Below are positions 9,603 to 17,507 of a stretch of 64,000 nucleotides of DNA, piece after piece. Below the pieces are notes generated by a model. It did not search any database. It worked only from the letters and a program-made list of their open reading frames with translations, and was not told the DNA's origin. The DNA is taken from positions 1,285,501 to 1,349,500 of the forward strand of contig NZ_CP084752.1 of assembly GCF_020535545.1 (NCBI RefSeq), in the 5' to 3' direction. Position 1 is the stretch's first letter; the number at the start of each line of letters is the position of its first letter. Made by a program: the position numbers and the translations under genes. This DNA comes from Roseateles sp. XES5 (lineage in GTDB: Bacteria; Pseudomonadota; Alphaproteobacteria; Rhizobiales; Rhizobiaceae).

Positions 9603-10034
9603 GAACGTGATCCTCACCGACGGCGCGCTGCGTGCGGCCGCGCCGTGGTGCACGGCCTCGATATTGTTGCCATCGGGATCGAGCAGGAAGGCGGCGTAGT
9701 AGCCCGGATGATAGGATCGCTCTCCCGGTGCGCCATTGTCCCTGCCGCCTGCCGCAAGCCCCGCTTCGTGGAAGGCCTCGACCATGGCGTGATCCGCGGC
9801 CTGGAACGCGATATGGTGGCGACCGGTGGGCTTGCCGGCGGCCGCCACGCTGTCCACGCTCGACACGAAGAGTTCGTCGACCCAGAAGTAATCGTCCGCG
9901 GTCCCGCCGATGGGAACCTTCAGCGCATCGAAGATCGCCTCGTAGAAGCGGCGGCTTGCCGGAAGGTCACGCACGACGAGCTGGATATGGTCGATAAGGC
10001 GGCCGCGATGGAGTTCCTGCGTTTCCATGTCCAA
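9600..10034 (-). CDS. VOC-family (glyoxalase/dioxygenase fold) protein
   Basis: A 144-residue single-domain VOC protein. It begins with a short lead and then IDHIQLVVRDLPASRRFYEAIF, the classic first beta-alpha-beta unit with a metal-ligand His. HHIAFQA and YYAAFLLDPDGNNIEAVHHG follow, the latter with the usual terminal Glu ligand. Members include glyoxalase-, fosfomycin-resistance- and dioxygenase-like enzymes; no substrate can be assigned. An ATG two codons downstream (10028) is an equally possible start. The stop codon falls within the dispersed repeat, so the original C-terminus may have been altered by its insertion. Confidence 0.85.
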   Translation of the reverse strand: MDMETQELHRGRLIDHIQLVVRDLPASRRFYEAIFDALKVPIGGTADDYFWVDELFVSSVDSVAAAGKPTGRHHIAFQAADHAMVEAFHEAGLAAGGRDNGAPGERSYHPGYYAAFLLDPDGNNIEAVHHGAAARSAPSVRITF

Positions 10035-10184
10035 ACCTCCGGTCAGGGTGAAAGCGTGCTAGCTAGGTCGCCCGCCCTTGCCGTCAACACCTGTTCCTTT
10101 CGGAACAACGCGCCGCCCTTCGATATGGGACATTCCAGTCACCGGATGAGAGAGGCTCATCCTTAACCGATCAGGAGAGACCCC

Positions 10185-10361
10185 ATGCGCAAGTTCATCG
10201 TTTCCGCCACCGTTGCCCTCGTCGCCGCCGTTTCCTTCGCCGCCCCCTCGCAGGCCGGCTACTACAGCTACGACTACCAGCCCCATTGCTTCGTCAAGAA
10301 GATCAAGTCCTACGACTATTACGGCAACGTCATCATCAAGAAGATCCGCGTCTGCCGCTAA
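10185..10361 (+). CDS. Small secreted protein, Tyr/Lys-rich
   Basis: A 58-residue protein preceded by AGGAGA. The signal peptide MRKFIVSATVALVAAVSFA ends at a likely cleavage after PSQA, leaving about 33 residues with a YYSYDYQ start, two Cys (one in PHCFVKKIK, one in RVCR) and many Lys/Tyr. A disulphide between the two Cys is plausible. A clean terminator follows, so it is a separate transcript. I do not recognise a family; similar short periplasmic peptides are common and unstudied in rhizobia. Confidence 0.8.
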   Translation: MRKFIVSATVALVAAVSFAAPSQAGYYSYDYQPHCFVKKIKSYDYYGNVIIKKIRVCR

Positions 10362-10393
10362 CCGCCCGCTCCTGACCCGACTGACCTCCCCGA

Positions 10394-10423
10394 AACCCCG
10401 GATGTCCCTGCATCCGGGGTTTT
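10394..10423 (+). terminator. Intrinsic terminator after the small secreted protein
   Basis: AACCCCGGATG pairs with CATCCGGGGTT around a 6-nt loop and ends in TTTT, a strong Rho-independent terminator. It also lies beyond the end of the kinase-regulator operon on the other strand. Confidence 0.85.
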
Positions 10424-10545
10424 GCCATGTGTGTGCACGTGGCTCCAGAGAACGGCGGCGGAAGGATCGAATGGTGCGCGGATGTGGGGAGAAGACGCAA
10501 AACCGCCCGCACCGGCTTTGCGGCAATGGTCCCGCTCGGGTGGCC

Positions 10546-11601
10546 CTAAGCGGGCCTTGCGACGTCCGCCATGTGCACCGTCAGTTCGGCGCGCGTGCCG
10601 AAGGCGCGGCTGACATAGTCGAGCTTCGTGCCGAGGCTGGTCGCCATGGCACCGATGATCTTGGAGCCGAGGCCGGTGCCGCGCACGGGGCCTTCGCCAC
10701 GCCAGCCGATACCATCGTCCTCCACGAAGAGCATGGCGCTCTCCGGGTCGAGCCGGGTAAAGCCGACGCGCACCTCGCCGCCCGCCTCGCCATAGGCATA
10801 TTTGAAGGCATTGGTGACGAGCTCCGTGACGATGACACCGAGCGAGACGGCCCGGTCGGTCGGCACGTTCAGCGGCTCCAGCGTGCGGCTGAGGCGCACG
10901 TTGCGGCCCTGCCCTTTCATCGAGGTGTCGAGCTCGGAGAGCAGCGTCGCGAGATAGGCGCCCATGTCGACATGGCGCACGTCTTCAGAGGTGTAGAGGC
11001 GGCGGTGGATACCGGCGATGGCGGTGATGCGCGCCTGCGTCTCGGCCAGCGCCTCCTTGACCGCCTCGTCCGAGGCGCTCGACATCTGCAGGCGGATGAG
11101 CGCGGCGGCGAGCGCCAACGAGTTGCCGACGCGGTGGTTCACCTCCGCCAGCAGGATTTCCGCACGCTCCTTGGCAAGGCGGATTTCCAGTTCGGCCTTG
11201 AGCTTGGCCCGCTTCAGCTCGGCATTTTCCAGCGCCTGATCCAGCGCATTGGCGAGCAGCGGCATGAAATCGTCGCCGACCGACTTGATGACATAGTCCG
11301 CCGCCCCTGCCTTCAGCGCCTCGATGGCGACCTGCGCATCGTTCGACCCCGTGACATAGACGACCGGCACCGCGCCGGGCGCGTCGACGAGTTCCCGGAG
11401 CAGCGAAAGCCCTGTCCCCGATTGCAGGAAATGATCGAGCACCACGGCGTCGAAGCCGGCCTCGGCGAACAGCGCGCGGCCATGCTCCACGTCCTCGGCG
11501 TGCAGCACCTCGTAACCGGAACGGCCGAGGGCGCGCTGTGCAAGCCGCGCGAGGATCGGGTCGTCGTCGATATAGAGGATGCGGACGGGGCCTTCCTTCA
11601 T
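10546..11601 (-). CDS. Response regulator-histidine kinase fusion (HisKA_2 type)
   Basis: 351 residues. The N-terminal receiver domain (about 6-120) has the acidic pocket (IDDDP), phospho-acceptor Asp56 in AVVLDHFLQ and the conserved Lys in VIKS. A helical linker (125-150) leads to a HisKA_2-type H-box EVNHRVGNSLALAAALI (His156), then an ATPase domain with ELVTNAFKYA, VEDDGIG and GTGLGSKII. This is the layout of soluble two-component proteins in which a receiver controls an attached kinase. It starts directly after the stop of the upstream regulator, in a three-gene operon. Confidence 0.9.
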   Translation of the reverse strand: MKEGPVRILYIDDDPILARLAQRALGRSGYEVLHAEDVEHGRALFAEAGFDAVVLDHFLQSGTGLSLLRELVDAPGAVPVVYVTGSNDAQVAIEALKAGAADYVIKSVGDDFMPLLANALDQALENAELKRAKLKAELEIRLAKERAEILLAEVNHRVGNSLALAAALIRLQMSSASDEAVKEALAETQARITAIAGIHRRLYTSEDVRHVDMGAYLATLLSELDTSMKGQGRNVRLSRTLEPLNVPTDRAVSLGVIVTELVTNAFKYAYGEAGGEVRVGFTRLDPESAMLFVEDDGIGWRGEGPVRGTGLGSKIIGAMATSLGTKLDYVSRAFGTRAELTVHMADVARPA

Positions 11602-12048
11602 TTACTGCGTCTCGGGAATCTGGATCACGGAGAAGAACAGGCCGAGCTGGCGGATCGCATGGGCGAAGCTTTCGTATTCCACCGGCTTGGTGATGTAGAC
11701 ATTGGCGCCGAGATCGTAGCAGCGCTGGATTTCGCGCTCGTCGTCGGTCGTGGTGAGGATGACGACCGGCAGGCGCTTGGTATGGGTGTTGGTCTTGATC
11801 TTCTGCAGGATATCGATGCCGGACATGTCGGGCAGGTTGAGGTCGAGCAGGATCAGCAGGAACCGGCCGGCGCTGGCGAGGCCCGAGCGATCCTTGCCGA
11901 GCACGAAGTCGAGCGCGTCCGTGCCGTTGGTGAAGGGCACGACCTCATTGTGCACGCCCGCGCGGCGGATGTTCTTCTCGATGAGGCGCGCATGACCCTC
12001 ATCATCCTCGATCATGACGATGGTGACTTCCTTGCCCAGTCCGTTCAT
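11602..12048 (-). CDS. Single-domain response regulator (Rcp1/CheY-like)
   Basis: 148 residues comprising only a receiver domain: acidic pocket IEDDEGH, phospho-acceptor Asp69 in LLDLNLPDMSG, Thr/Thr in VILTTTDD and Lys in YITKPVEY. The long loop before the Asp and the C-terminal extension resemble regulators that partner phytochrome-like or CHASE3 kinases. Its start overlaps the stop of the upstream kinase by 4 bp (ATGA), so translation is coupled. It probably relays phosphate from that kinase to the downstream receiver-kinase protein or another partner. Confidence 0.92.
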   Translation of the reverse strand: MNGLGKEVTIVMIEDDEGHARLIEKNIRRAGVHNEVVPFTNGTDALDFVLGKDRSGLASAGRFLLILLDLNLPDMSGIDILQKIKTNTHTKRLPVVILTTTDDEREIQRCYDLGANVYITKPVEYESFAHAIRQLGLFFSVIQIPETQ

Positions 12049-13550
12049 GCCTGCATACTCCTGACAACTTTGCTGAGGTCGGGCGGAAGGCGAAGCACGA
12101 AGGTCGTCCCCTGCCCGAGTTCGGATCGAACGACGATATCACCGCCAAGATTGCGCATCAGTGAACGCACATGCGCAAGGCCGATGCCCTCGCCGGGCTT
12201 GTCCTGCGTGCCCGAGCGGCGGAAGAGCTCGAAGACGCGCTCGTGATCCTCGGGCGCGATGCCGCGGCCGTTGTCGGTGAATTCGATGACGAAGCCGGCG
12301 CGGCCGAGGCTGCGGGCAGTGACGGAAATGCGCAGCGGACGGCCCCGCGTCTGGTACTTGATGGCATTGTCGAAGAGGTTGCCGAACACCTGTTCCAGCG
12401 ACAGCCGGTCGGAGATCACGGTCGGCAGGTTGTCGCCGATGGTGACCTCGCCGTCGGATTCGCCGACCTGATGGCCGACGGCCGCCGCGCCCGTCTCGGC
12501 GAGCGCCTTGAGATCCACCCGCTCGATCTTCAGTTCCCGTCGTCCGTCGCGCGAGATCTTCAGGATGGCGTTGATGAGACCGTCCATCTTCTTGGTGGAG
12601 GAGCGGATGAAACCGATCGCCTCCGGCAGGTCCTCGGACGCCGCGCGGCGCGCTTCCAGGATGTCGCCCTCGCTCGGCGCCTTGCCGTCGGCCAGCACAT
12701 AGGCCTGGATGGAGGCGAGCGAAGCCTGCAATTCGCTGGTGAAGCCCATGATGTTGACGAGCGGCGCACGCAAATCGTGCGTCACGATATAGGCGAAGCG
12801 CTGGACCTCCTGGTTGGCGCGGATCAGTTCCTCCGTGCGCTCGTCCACGCGCTTCTCCAGCGTGGCATTCAGCGTCTCGACCTCGCGGCGGGCGAGGATG
12901 ATGTCGCGGGTATATTGCGCGATGACGGCAGCCGCGCCGCCGAGCACGCCAATGATGGCGACGGCGCCGATCACCGTCGTCCATTGCAGCGCGCTGGCCG
13001 ACCACAGCGTATCGACGACGCTCTCGCGCAGTTCGCGGTCCGCATCGTCCATGATCGCGCCGAGTTCGATGCGCAACTGGTCCATCAGCATGCGGCCGCG
13101 ATCGGTCTTGACCTGGGTGATGGCATCGGCCTGGCGGCCGGCCTCCACGGCGTCGACCGTCTCGGCCAGCTCCTTCAGCTTCTGCTCGACGAGGGCCTCG
13201 ATCTTCGTGGCCCGCTCGGCATATTGGGGAAAGCCGCGGGTCTTTTCGAGAAAGGCCTCCTCCCGGTCAGCCACGGCGCGCAGCGCATTGTCATAGGGCG
13301 TGCGGAAGGCGTGGTCGCCGGTGATGATGAAGCCGCGCTGGCCCGTCTCGGCATCCTTGAGGGTGGAGAGCAGGTCGGCGGCGGTACTACGGGCCTCGCG
13401 CACCTCGATAAAGCCGGTGAAGTAGGTCTGGACCTTGTTGACGAGCCACAGCGACGTGCCGACAATGCCGAGCAGCGAAAGCATGCCTGCAACCAAAAGG
13501 ACGATCGTCGAGCGCACGAATGCGGCGTTCGATATCGGCATTCCATCCAT
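12045..13550 (-). CDS. CHASE3-domain sensor histidine kinase
   Basis: 501 residues. Two membrane helices (about 14-36 and 190-212) flank a periplasmic helical CHASE3 domain with the typical KDAETGQRGFIITGD motif. A coiled-coil linker (222-250) leads to the H-box IVTHDLRAPLVNIMGFT (His258), and an ATPase domain follows with the N-box (FDNAIKYQ), FTDNGRGI and GIGLAHV. It heads the operon with two downstream signalling genes. The ligand is unknown. A second ATG three codons in is an alternative start. Confidence 0.93.
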   Translation of the reverse strand: MDGMPISNAAFVRSTIVLLVAGMLSLLGIVGTSLWLVNKVQTYFTGFIEVREARSTAADLLSTLKDAETGQRGFIITGDHAFRTPYDNALRAVADREEAFLEKTRGFPQYAERATKIEALVEQKLKELAETVDAVEAGRQADAITQVKTDRGRMLMDQLRIELGAIMDDADRELRESVVDTLWSASALQWTTVIGAVAIIGVLGGAAAVIAQYTRDIILARREVETLNATLEKRVDERTEELIRANQEVQRFAYIVTHDLRAPLVNIMGFTSELQASLASIQAYVLADGKAPSEGDILEARRAASEDLPEAIGFIRSSTKKMDGLINAILKISRDGRRELKIERVDLKALAETGAAAVGHQVGESDGEVTIGDNLPTVISDRLSLEQVFGNLFDNAIKYQTRGRPLRISVTARSLGRAGFVIEFTDNGRGIAPEDHERVFELFRRSGTQDKPGEGIGLAHVRSLMRNLGGDIVVRSELGQGTTFVLRLPPDLSKVVRSMQA

Positions 13551-13669
13551 CCCCCGAGTAGAGCCGCCTGTCGGATCGCGACAATATCGTTCTGCTTCGC
13601 ACTTGCAACCAACCAGAGCGACGGAAACGGGAATTCTTTTGGTTGTTTCGCGGCTTAGAACCGATTGGC

Positions 13670-14569
13670 TCAGGCCCGCAGGCGCTGGCGATTGTTGATC
13701 CGCTCGCTGGCGATGATGATCGTGCCGGCGGAAAAGATCAGCGCCGCGCCCACCACGACATTCGATCCCGGCACGTCGCTCCAGATGAGATAGCCGAGCG
13801 CGAAGGCCCAGACGAGCGAGGTGTATTCGAAGGGGGCGAGCACCGAGACGGGCGCACGGCGCATGCCCTCGAACAGCGCGAACTGGCCGATGCCGGCCAG
13901 CAATCCCGTGCCGGCCATCAGCGCAAGGTCCATCAGCGAAACCGGTTGCCAGACGAAAGGAACGGCGATGGCGGTGAACAACAGGAAGAAGCCGCTGGAA
14001 ATGACCATCTGCACCTGCGTGCGCTCATGCAGCGCGGTCTTGCGCAGCAGCACGGAGGCAACGGCCCAGAAGATGGCGGCCTGCAGCGCCAGATAGACGG
14101 GCCAGGAGAGCGTGAGCCCCTTTGCCGCGATACCGCAGGCGACGACCACGCCGACGAAGCCGACGACGACGGCAAGCCAGCGATATCCCGGCACCTTCTC
14201 GCCGAGGATCGGCACGGACAGGATCGTCATGACGACGGGCGAGGCGTAGTAGAGCGTCGTCAACTCGGCAAGGCCGAGGTCCCGCGCGGCGGTGTAGTAG
14301 CAGAGCCAGGCCGCGAGCAGCAGCAGGTTGCGCAGGAACAGCGGCTTCAGCACCGGCGAATGGCGCGCGGCCCGCATCAGCGGGCGGCCACCGAAGACGA
14401 AGCAGAGCGAAAAGATCGTCACGCTGCGCACGAACAGGATCTGCCACACCGGCAGGGCCACGACGAGCCACTTCACCGACGCATCCTGCAACGAAAACAG
14501 GAAATAGGCGAAGGACGTCAGCAGGATGCCGGAAGAGACGGTCTTTTGCACGGAAGGGACCTCGAGCAT
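13670..14569 (-). CDS. DMT-family (EamA) transporter
   Basis: A 299-residue membrane protein with about ten hydrophobic helices in two EamA repeats. The N-terminus has the motif FAYFLFSLQDASVKWL. It is related to the divergently transcribed gene at 14755, with the same FSLQDA signature, which suggests an old duplication. Family members export amino acids, nucleosides or metabolites, or take up S-adenosylmethionine; no substrate can be read. Both genes share a roughly 185-bp upstream region. Confidence 0.88.
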   Translation of the reverse strand: MLEVPSVQKTVSSGILLTSFAYFLFSLQDASVKWLVVALPVWQILFVRSVTIFSLCFVFGGRPLMRAARHSPVLKPLFLRNLLLLAAWLCYYTAARDLGLAELTTLYYASPVVMTILSVPILGEKVPGYRWLAVVVGFVGVVVACGIAAKGLTLSWPVYLALQAAIFWAVASVLLRKTALHERTQVQMVISSGFFLLFTAIAVPFVWQPVSLMDLALMAGTGLLAGIGQFALFEGMRRAPVSVLAPFEYTSLVWAFALGYLIWSDVPGSNVVVGAALIFSAGTIIIASERINNRQRLRA

Positions 14570-14754
14570 GCGGCAGAGGCCGCACGCCCCTCTTGATAGC
14601 GCGCCTTTCGCTCCCGCGAAAGTGGCTGAAAATTACGGTGGAAAGGAAAATTTTCCTCCGCCGGAGAGCATGCCGCACACTCGGCCAGAAAATGTCCGGT
14701 GCCGGGCGAGTTTCGGCGTGCAAGGCAGGCGGGGTGGGTATATGCGCGGGGACC

Positions 14755-15645
14755 ATGGATTCCAAACGACTCGGCTACGTCTTCACCCTGCTTGCGATCG
14801 TCATCTTCAGCCTGCAGGACGCCATCTCGAAGCATCTCGGCAGCGCCTATCCGCCTGTCTTCATCGCCATGCTGCGCTTCTGGGCCTTCGGCGCCTTCGC
14901 CATGGCGCTGGGCGCGCGCAGCCCCGGCGGGTTGCGGGCGGCGGCGGCGACCAAACGGCCGCTCCTGCAGATCCTGCGCGGCGTGCTGCTCGCCGTCCAG
15001 ATCGTCATCGGCATCACCGCCTTCAGCACCGTCGGCCTTGCCCATTCCCAGGCGGTGCTTGCCTCGGGGCCGATCTTCGTGGCGCTGCTTTCCATGCCGC
15101 TGCTCGGCGAGCGGGTGGGCTGGCGGCGCTGGACGGCGATCGGCGTCGGTCTCTGCGGCGTGCTGATCGTGATCAATCCGACCGGCAGCAGCTTCGACAT
15201 GGGCGTGCTGCTACCGCTTGCCGGCGCGCTGATGTTCGCGCTCTATGCCATCGCCACGCGCCTCGCCAGCCGCGACGACCCAGCCTCCACGAGCTTCTTC
15301 TATGTGGGCGTCGCCGGCGCGGCCGCGATCTCGCTGATCGGTCCTTTTTTCTGGACCAACCTTTCGCCGACCGACTGGCTTTGGATGGGCCTGCTCTGCA
15401 TCACCGGCATGTCCAGCCACTATTTCCTGATCCGCGCCTACGACCTGCTCGACGCCGCGGCCGTGCAGCCGCTCACCTATCTCCAGGTCGTGCTGGCGGC
15501 GATCATCGGCATCACCGTCTTCGGCGAAACGCTGAGCCTCAACATGATCATCGGCTCGATGATCGTCGTCGGCGCCGGCATCTTCACCGTCTGGCGCGAA
15601 AGCGTCGTGGCGCGCCGGCGGGCACGGGACGAGACAGGAATATAA
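14755..15645 (+). CDS. DMT-family (EamA) transporter, paralogue
   Basis: 296 residues, about ten membrane helices, two EamA repeats. It begins MDSKRLGYVFTLLAIVIFSL and carries the FSLQDAISKHLG segment also seen in the divergent neighbour. The ATG at 14755 is chosen because the hydrophobic first helix begins there; codons upstream in the same frame are basic and unlike the family. It is probably an exporter of small metabolites with unknown substrate. Confidence 0.88.
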   Translation: MDSKRLGYVFTLLAIVIFSLQDAISKHLGSAYPPVFIAMLRFWAFGAFAMALGARSPGGLRAAAATKRPLLQILRGVLLAVQIVIGITAFSTVGLAHSQAVLASGPIFVALLSMPLLGERVGWRRWTAIGVGLCGVLIVINPTGSSFDMGVLLPLAGALMFALYAIATRLASRDDPASTSFFYVGVAGAAAISLIGPFFWTNLSPTDWLWMGLLCITGMSSHYFLIRAYDLLDAAAVQPLTYLQVVLAAIIGITVFGETLSLNMIIGSMIVVGAGIFTVWRESVVARRRARDETGI

Positions 15646-15739
15646 TCCTTCTTTCTTTACTCCGAAACAGACCTTCGATATGCTCCAGGTCCTATCGGTC
15701 CGGCATCGGCCGGCTCGCGCCCTGGCAAGGTTTTACGAC

Positions 15740-16402
15740 ATGCTCTCCCACGACCGGATCTGGGCCGCGATCGACGCCCTTGCCGAGCGCCATCGCCTCT
15801 CCCCATCCGGCCTTGCCCGCCGTGCCGGGCTCGACCCGACATCCTTCAACAAATCCAAGCGGCAGGGCGCCGACGGTCGCCAGCGCTGGCCCTCGACGGA
15901 ATCCATCGCCAAGGTGCTGGAGGCGACGGGCGCGTCCGTCGACGCGTTCTTCACGGGATACGATCCCGCGCGCGACGTCGCGCCGGCGCAAGGCGGCCTC
16001 TCCCCGCAGGCCGGCACCATCCCCCTGCTCGGTTTCGCCCAGGCCGGTGCCGGCGGTTTCTTCGATGATGGCGGCTTTCCGGCGGGCCAGGGCTGGGACG
16101 TGGTGGAATTTCCCGCTTCGCCGGGCCGCGAGACCGGCGTCTATGCGCTGGAGATACAGGGCGACAGCATGCTGCCGCTCTATCGCGACGGCGACGTGCT
16201 GATCGTCGAGCCGGGCGCGCAGGTGCGCCGCGGTGACCGGGTGGTCGTCAAGACACGCGAGGGCGAGGTCATGGCGAAGGTGTTGCACCGCCAGAGCCCG
16301 CGCACCATCGAGCTCGTCTCGATCAATCCCGAGCATCCGAACCGCACGTTCGACATGGACGAAATCGACTGGATCGCCCGCATCATCTGGGCAAGTCAGT
16401 AA
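15740..16402 (+). CDS. HTH repressor with S24 (LexA/CI-type) autocleavage domain
   Basis: 220 residues. The N-terminal helix-turn-helix (about 5-60) contains LSPSGLARRAGLDPTSFNKS. A linker follows, then a peptidase S24 domain with an Ala-Gly cleavage-type segment (GFAQAGAGGF), the nucleophile Ser in GDSMLP and the general-base Lys in a VVVKTREGEVMAKVL region. Such proteins repress phage or stress genes and self-cleave with RecA, but rhizobial chromosomal copies like this are widespread and not linked to a visible prophage. The ATG at 15740 gives the normal family N-terminus. Confidence 0.88.
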   Translation: MLSHDRIWAAIDALAERHRLSPSGLARRAGLDPTSFNKSKRQGADGRQRWPSTESIAKVLEATGASVDAFFTGYDPARDVAPAQGGLSPQAGTIPLLGFAQAGAGGFFDDGGFPAGQGWDVVEFPASPGRETGVYALEIQGDSMLPLYRDGDVLIVEPGAQVRRGDRVVVKTREGEVMAKVLHRQSPRTIELVSINPEHPNRTFDMDEIDWIARIIWASQ

Positions 16403-16419
16403 GTCACCGCCTACCTAAA

Positions 16420-17310
16420 TCAACCGCCATAGAGGTTGATCGGGAAGTAGCGCAGATAGATTTCCTGCAGGCGGCCATTGCGGGAGAGCGCGAGCAGCGC
16501 GTGGTCCACCGCACCGGCAAGGGCCGCATCTTCCTTGCGGAACATGAGGGTCAGCCCCTCGCCCAAGAACGTTTCCGACAGGAAGGGACCGTCGAACAGG
16601 TTGCAGCAGCCGGCCGATTCCGAACCGCTCGTCCAGAAGGCAAGCTGCATGCCGTCGCCGAAGACAGCCTCCACCTTGCCGTCCTTCAGCGCCGCCAGCA
16701 GCGCCGCCCGGTCCGGGAACGCCTCCGCCTGTATTCGCGGGAAGAAGGCTTTCAGCATGGCCTCATGCGCGCTCGCCGCCACCACGCCCACCCGTTTGCC
16801 ATCGAGCGCGGCCGCCGTCTCGCCGGCCGGCGCTGCTTTCTTGGCCACGGCGAAGCGGGCCGGCAGGCGCATGAAGGGGCGCGAGAAGGCAAAGCGCTTG
16901 CGCAGGTCCGCCGTCACCGCAACGCCCGCGGCCACCGCTTCACCATTGCCGTCGATCAACGCCTTTTCCAGTTCCGGGAAGGTCACCGCCTGGATCTGGC
17001 ACTTTTCCGTCAGTGCAAGCTCCCGGCAGACTTCCCGCACCAGATCGACATGGAAGCCCGCAAGCTTGCCCGTCTGGTCGATGAAATTGAACGGCGGGAA
17101 ATCCACCGTCGTCAGGAAGCGCAGCCGGACGATGCCGGATACATCCGGCCTGGCGATGCGCTCGCGCGTGTCGAAGAGGATCGGCAGGTCGACGGGACCC
17201 CGTTCCTGGGCGGCAAGGCAAACCGGCTTCACCGCCGCCAGCAGCAAGCCCAGCGCAACAAGCCCGCAGGTTTTAAGGGATGAAATTCCGGTGTGCCGCA
17301 TCAGGATCAA
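16420..17310 (-). CDS. Periplasmic solute-binding protein, family 3 (orphan)
   Basis: 296 residues. A signal peptide (hydrophobic GLVALGLLLAAV, cleavage near CLAAQ) is followed by the type 3 binding-protein pattern FLTTVDFPPFNFIDQTGKLAGFHVDL, then FAFSRPF and KRVGVVAASAHEAML. It has a pair of Cys (ESAGCCNLF) that could be structural. No permease or ATPase lies beside it, so it could feed a transporter elsewhere or act in sensing or redox metabolism. A start three codons downstream (MRHTGIS) is possible. Confidence 0.85.
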   Translation of the reverse strand: MILMRHTGISSLKTCGLVALGLLLAAVKPVCLAAQERGPVDLPILFDTRERIARPDVSGIVRLRFLTTVDFPPFNFIDQTGKLAGFHVDLVREVCRELALTEKCQIQAVTFPELEKALIDGNGEAVAAGVAVTADLRKRFAFSRPFMRLPARFAVAKKAAPAGETAAALDGKRVGVVAASAHEAMLKAFFPRIQAEAFPDRAALLAALKDGKVEAVFGDGMQLAFWTSGSESAGCCNLFDGPFLSETFLGEGLTLMFRKEDAALAGAVDHALLALSRNGRLQEIYLRYFPINLYGG

Positions 17311-17507
17311 CTTGGGTTTTCAGGTCGCGCCAGGACCGTGACGGCGCCCGCGGCCTTAAGAATAACCCGAGGAAAACGCTTTCGCCACCGCAATCGGCGG
17401 ATCCCGCCGGCAATCCCTTCGCCCGTGACACGACGGTTACGGGCCGGCCCAATCCAAGGAACAACCCGAAGGGATGCCCGACGCCGGCCCGGCGCCGGGC
17501 CCGGCCC

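Noticed and set aside
15740..16402. S24-type repressor as evidence of a prophage
   Set aside because: No capsid, tail, integrase or lysis genes surround it; such repressors are also ordinary chromosomal genes in rhizobia.
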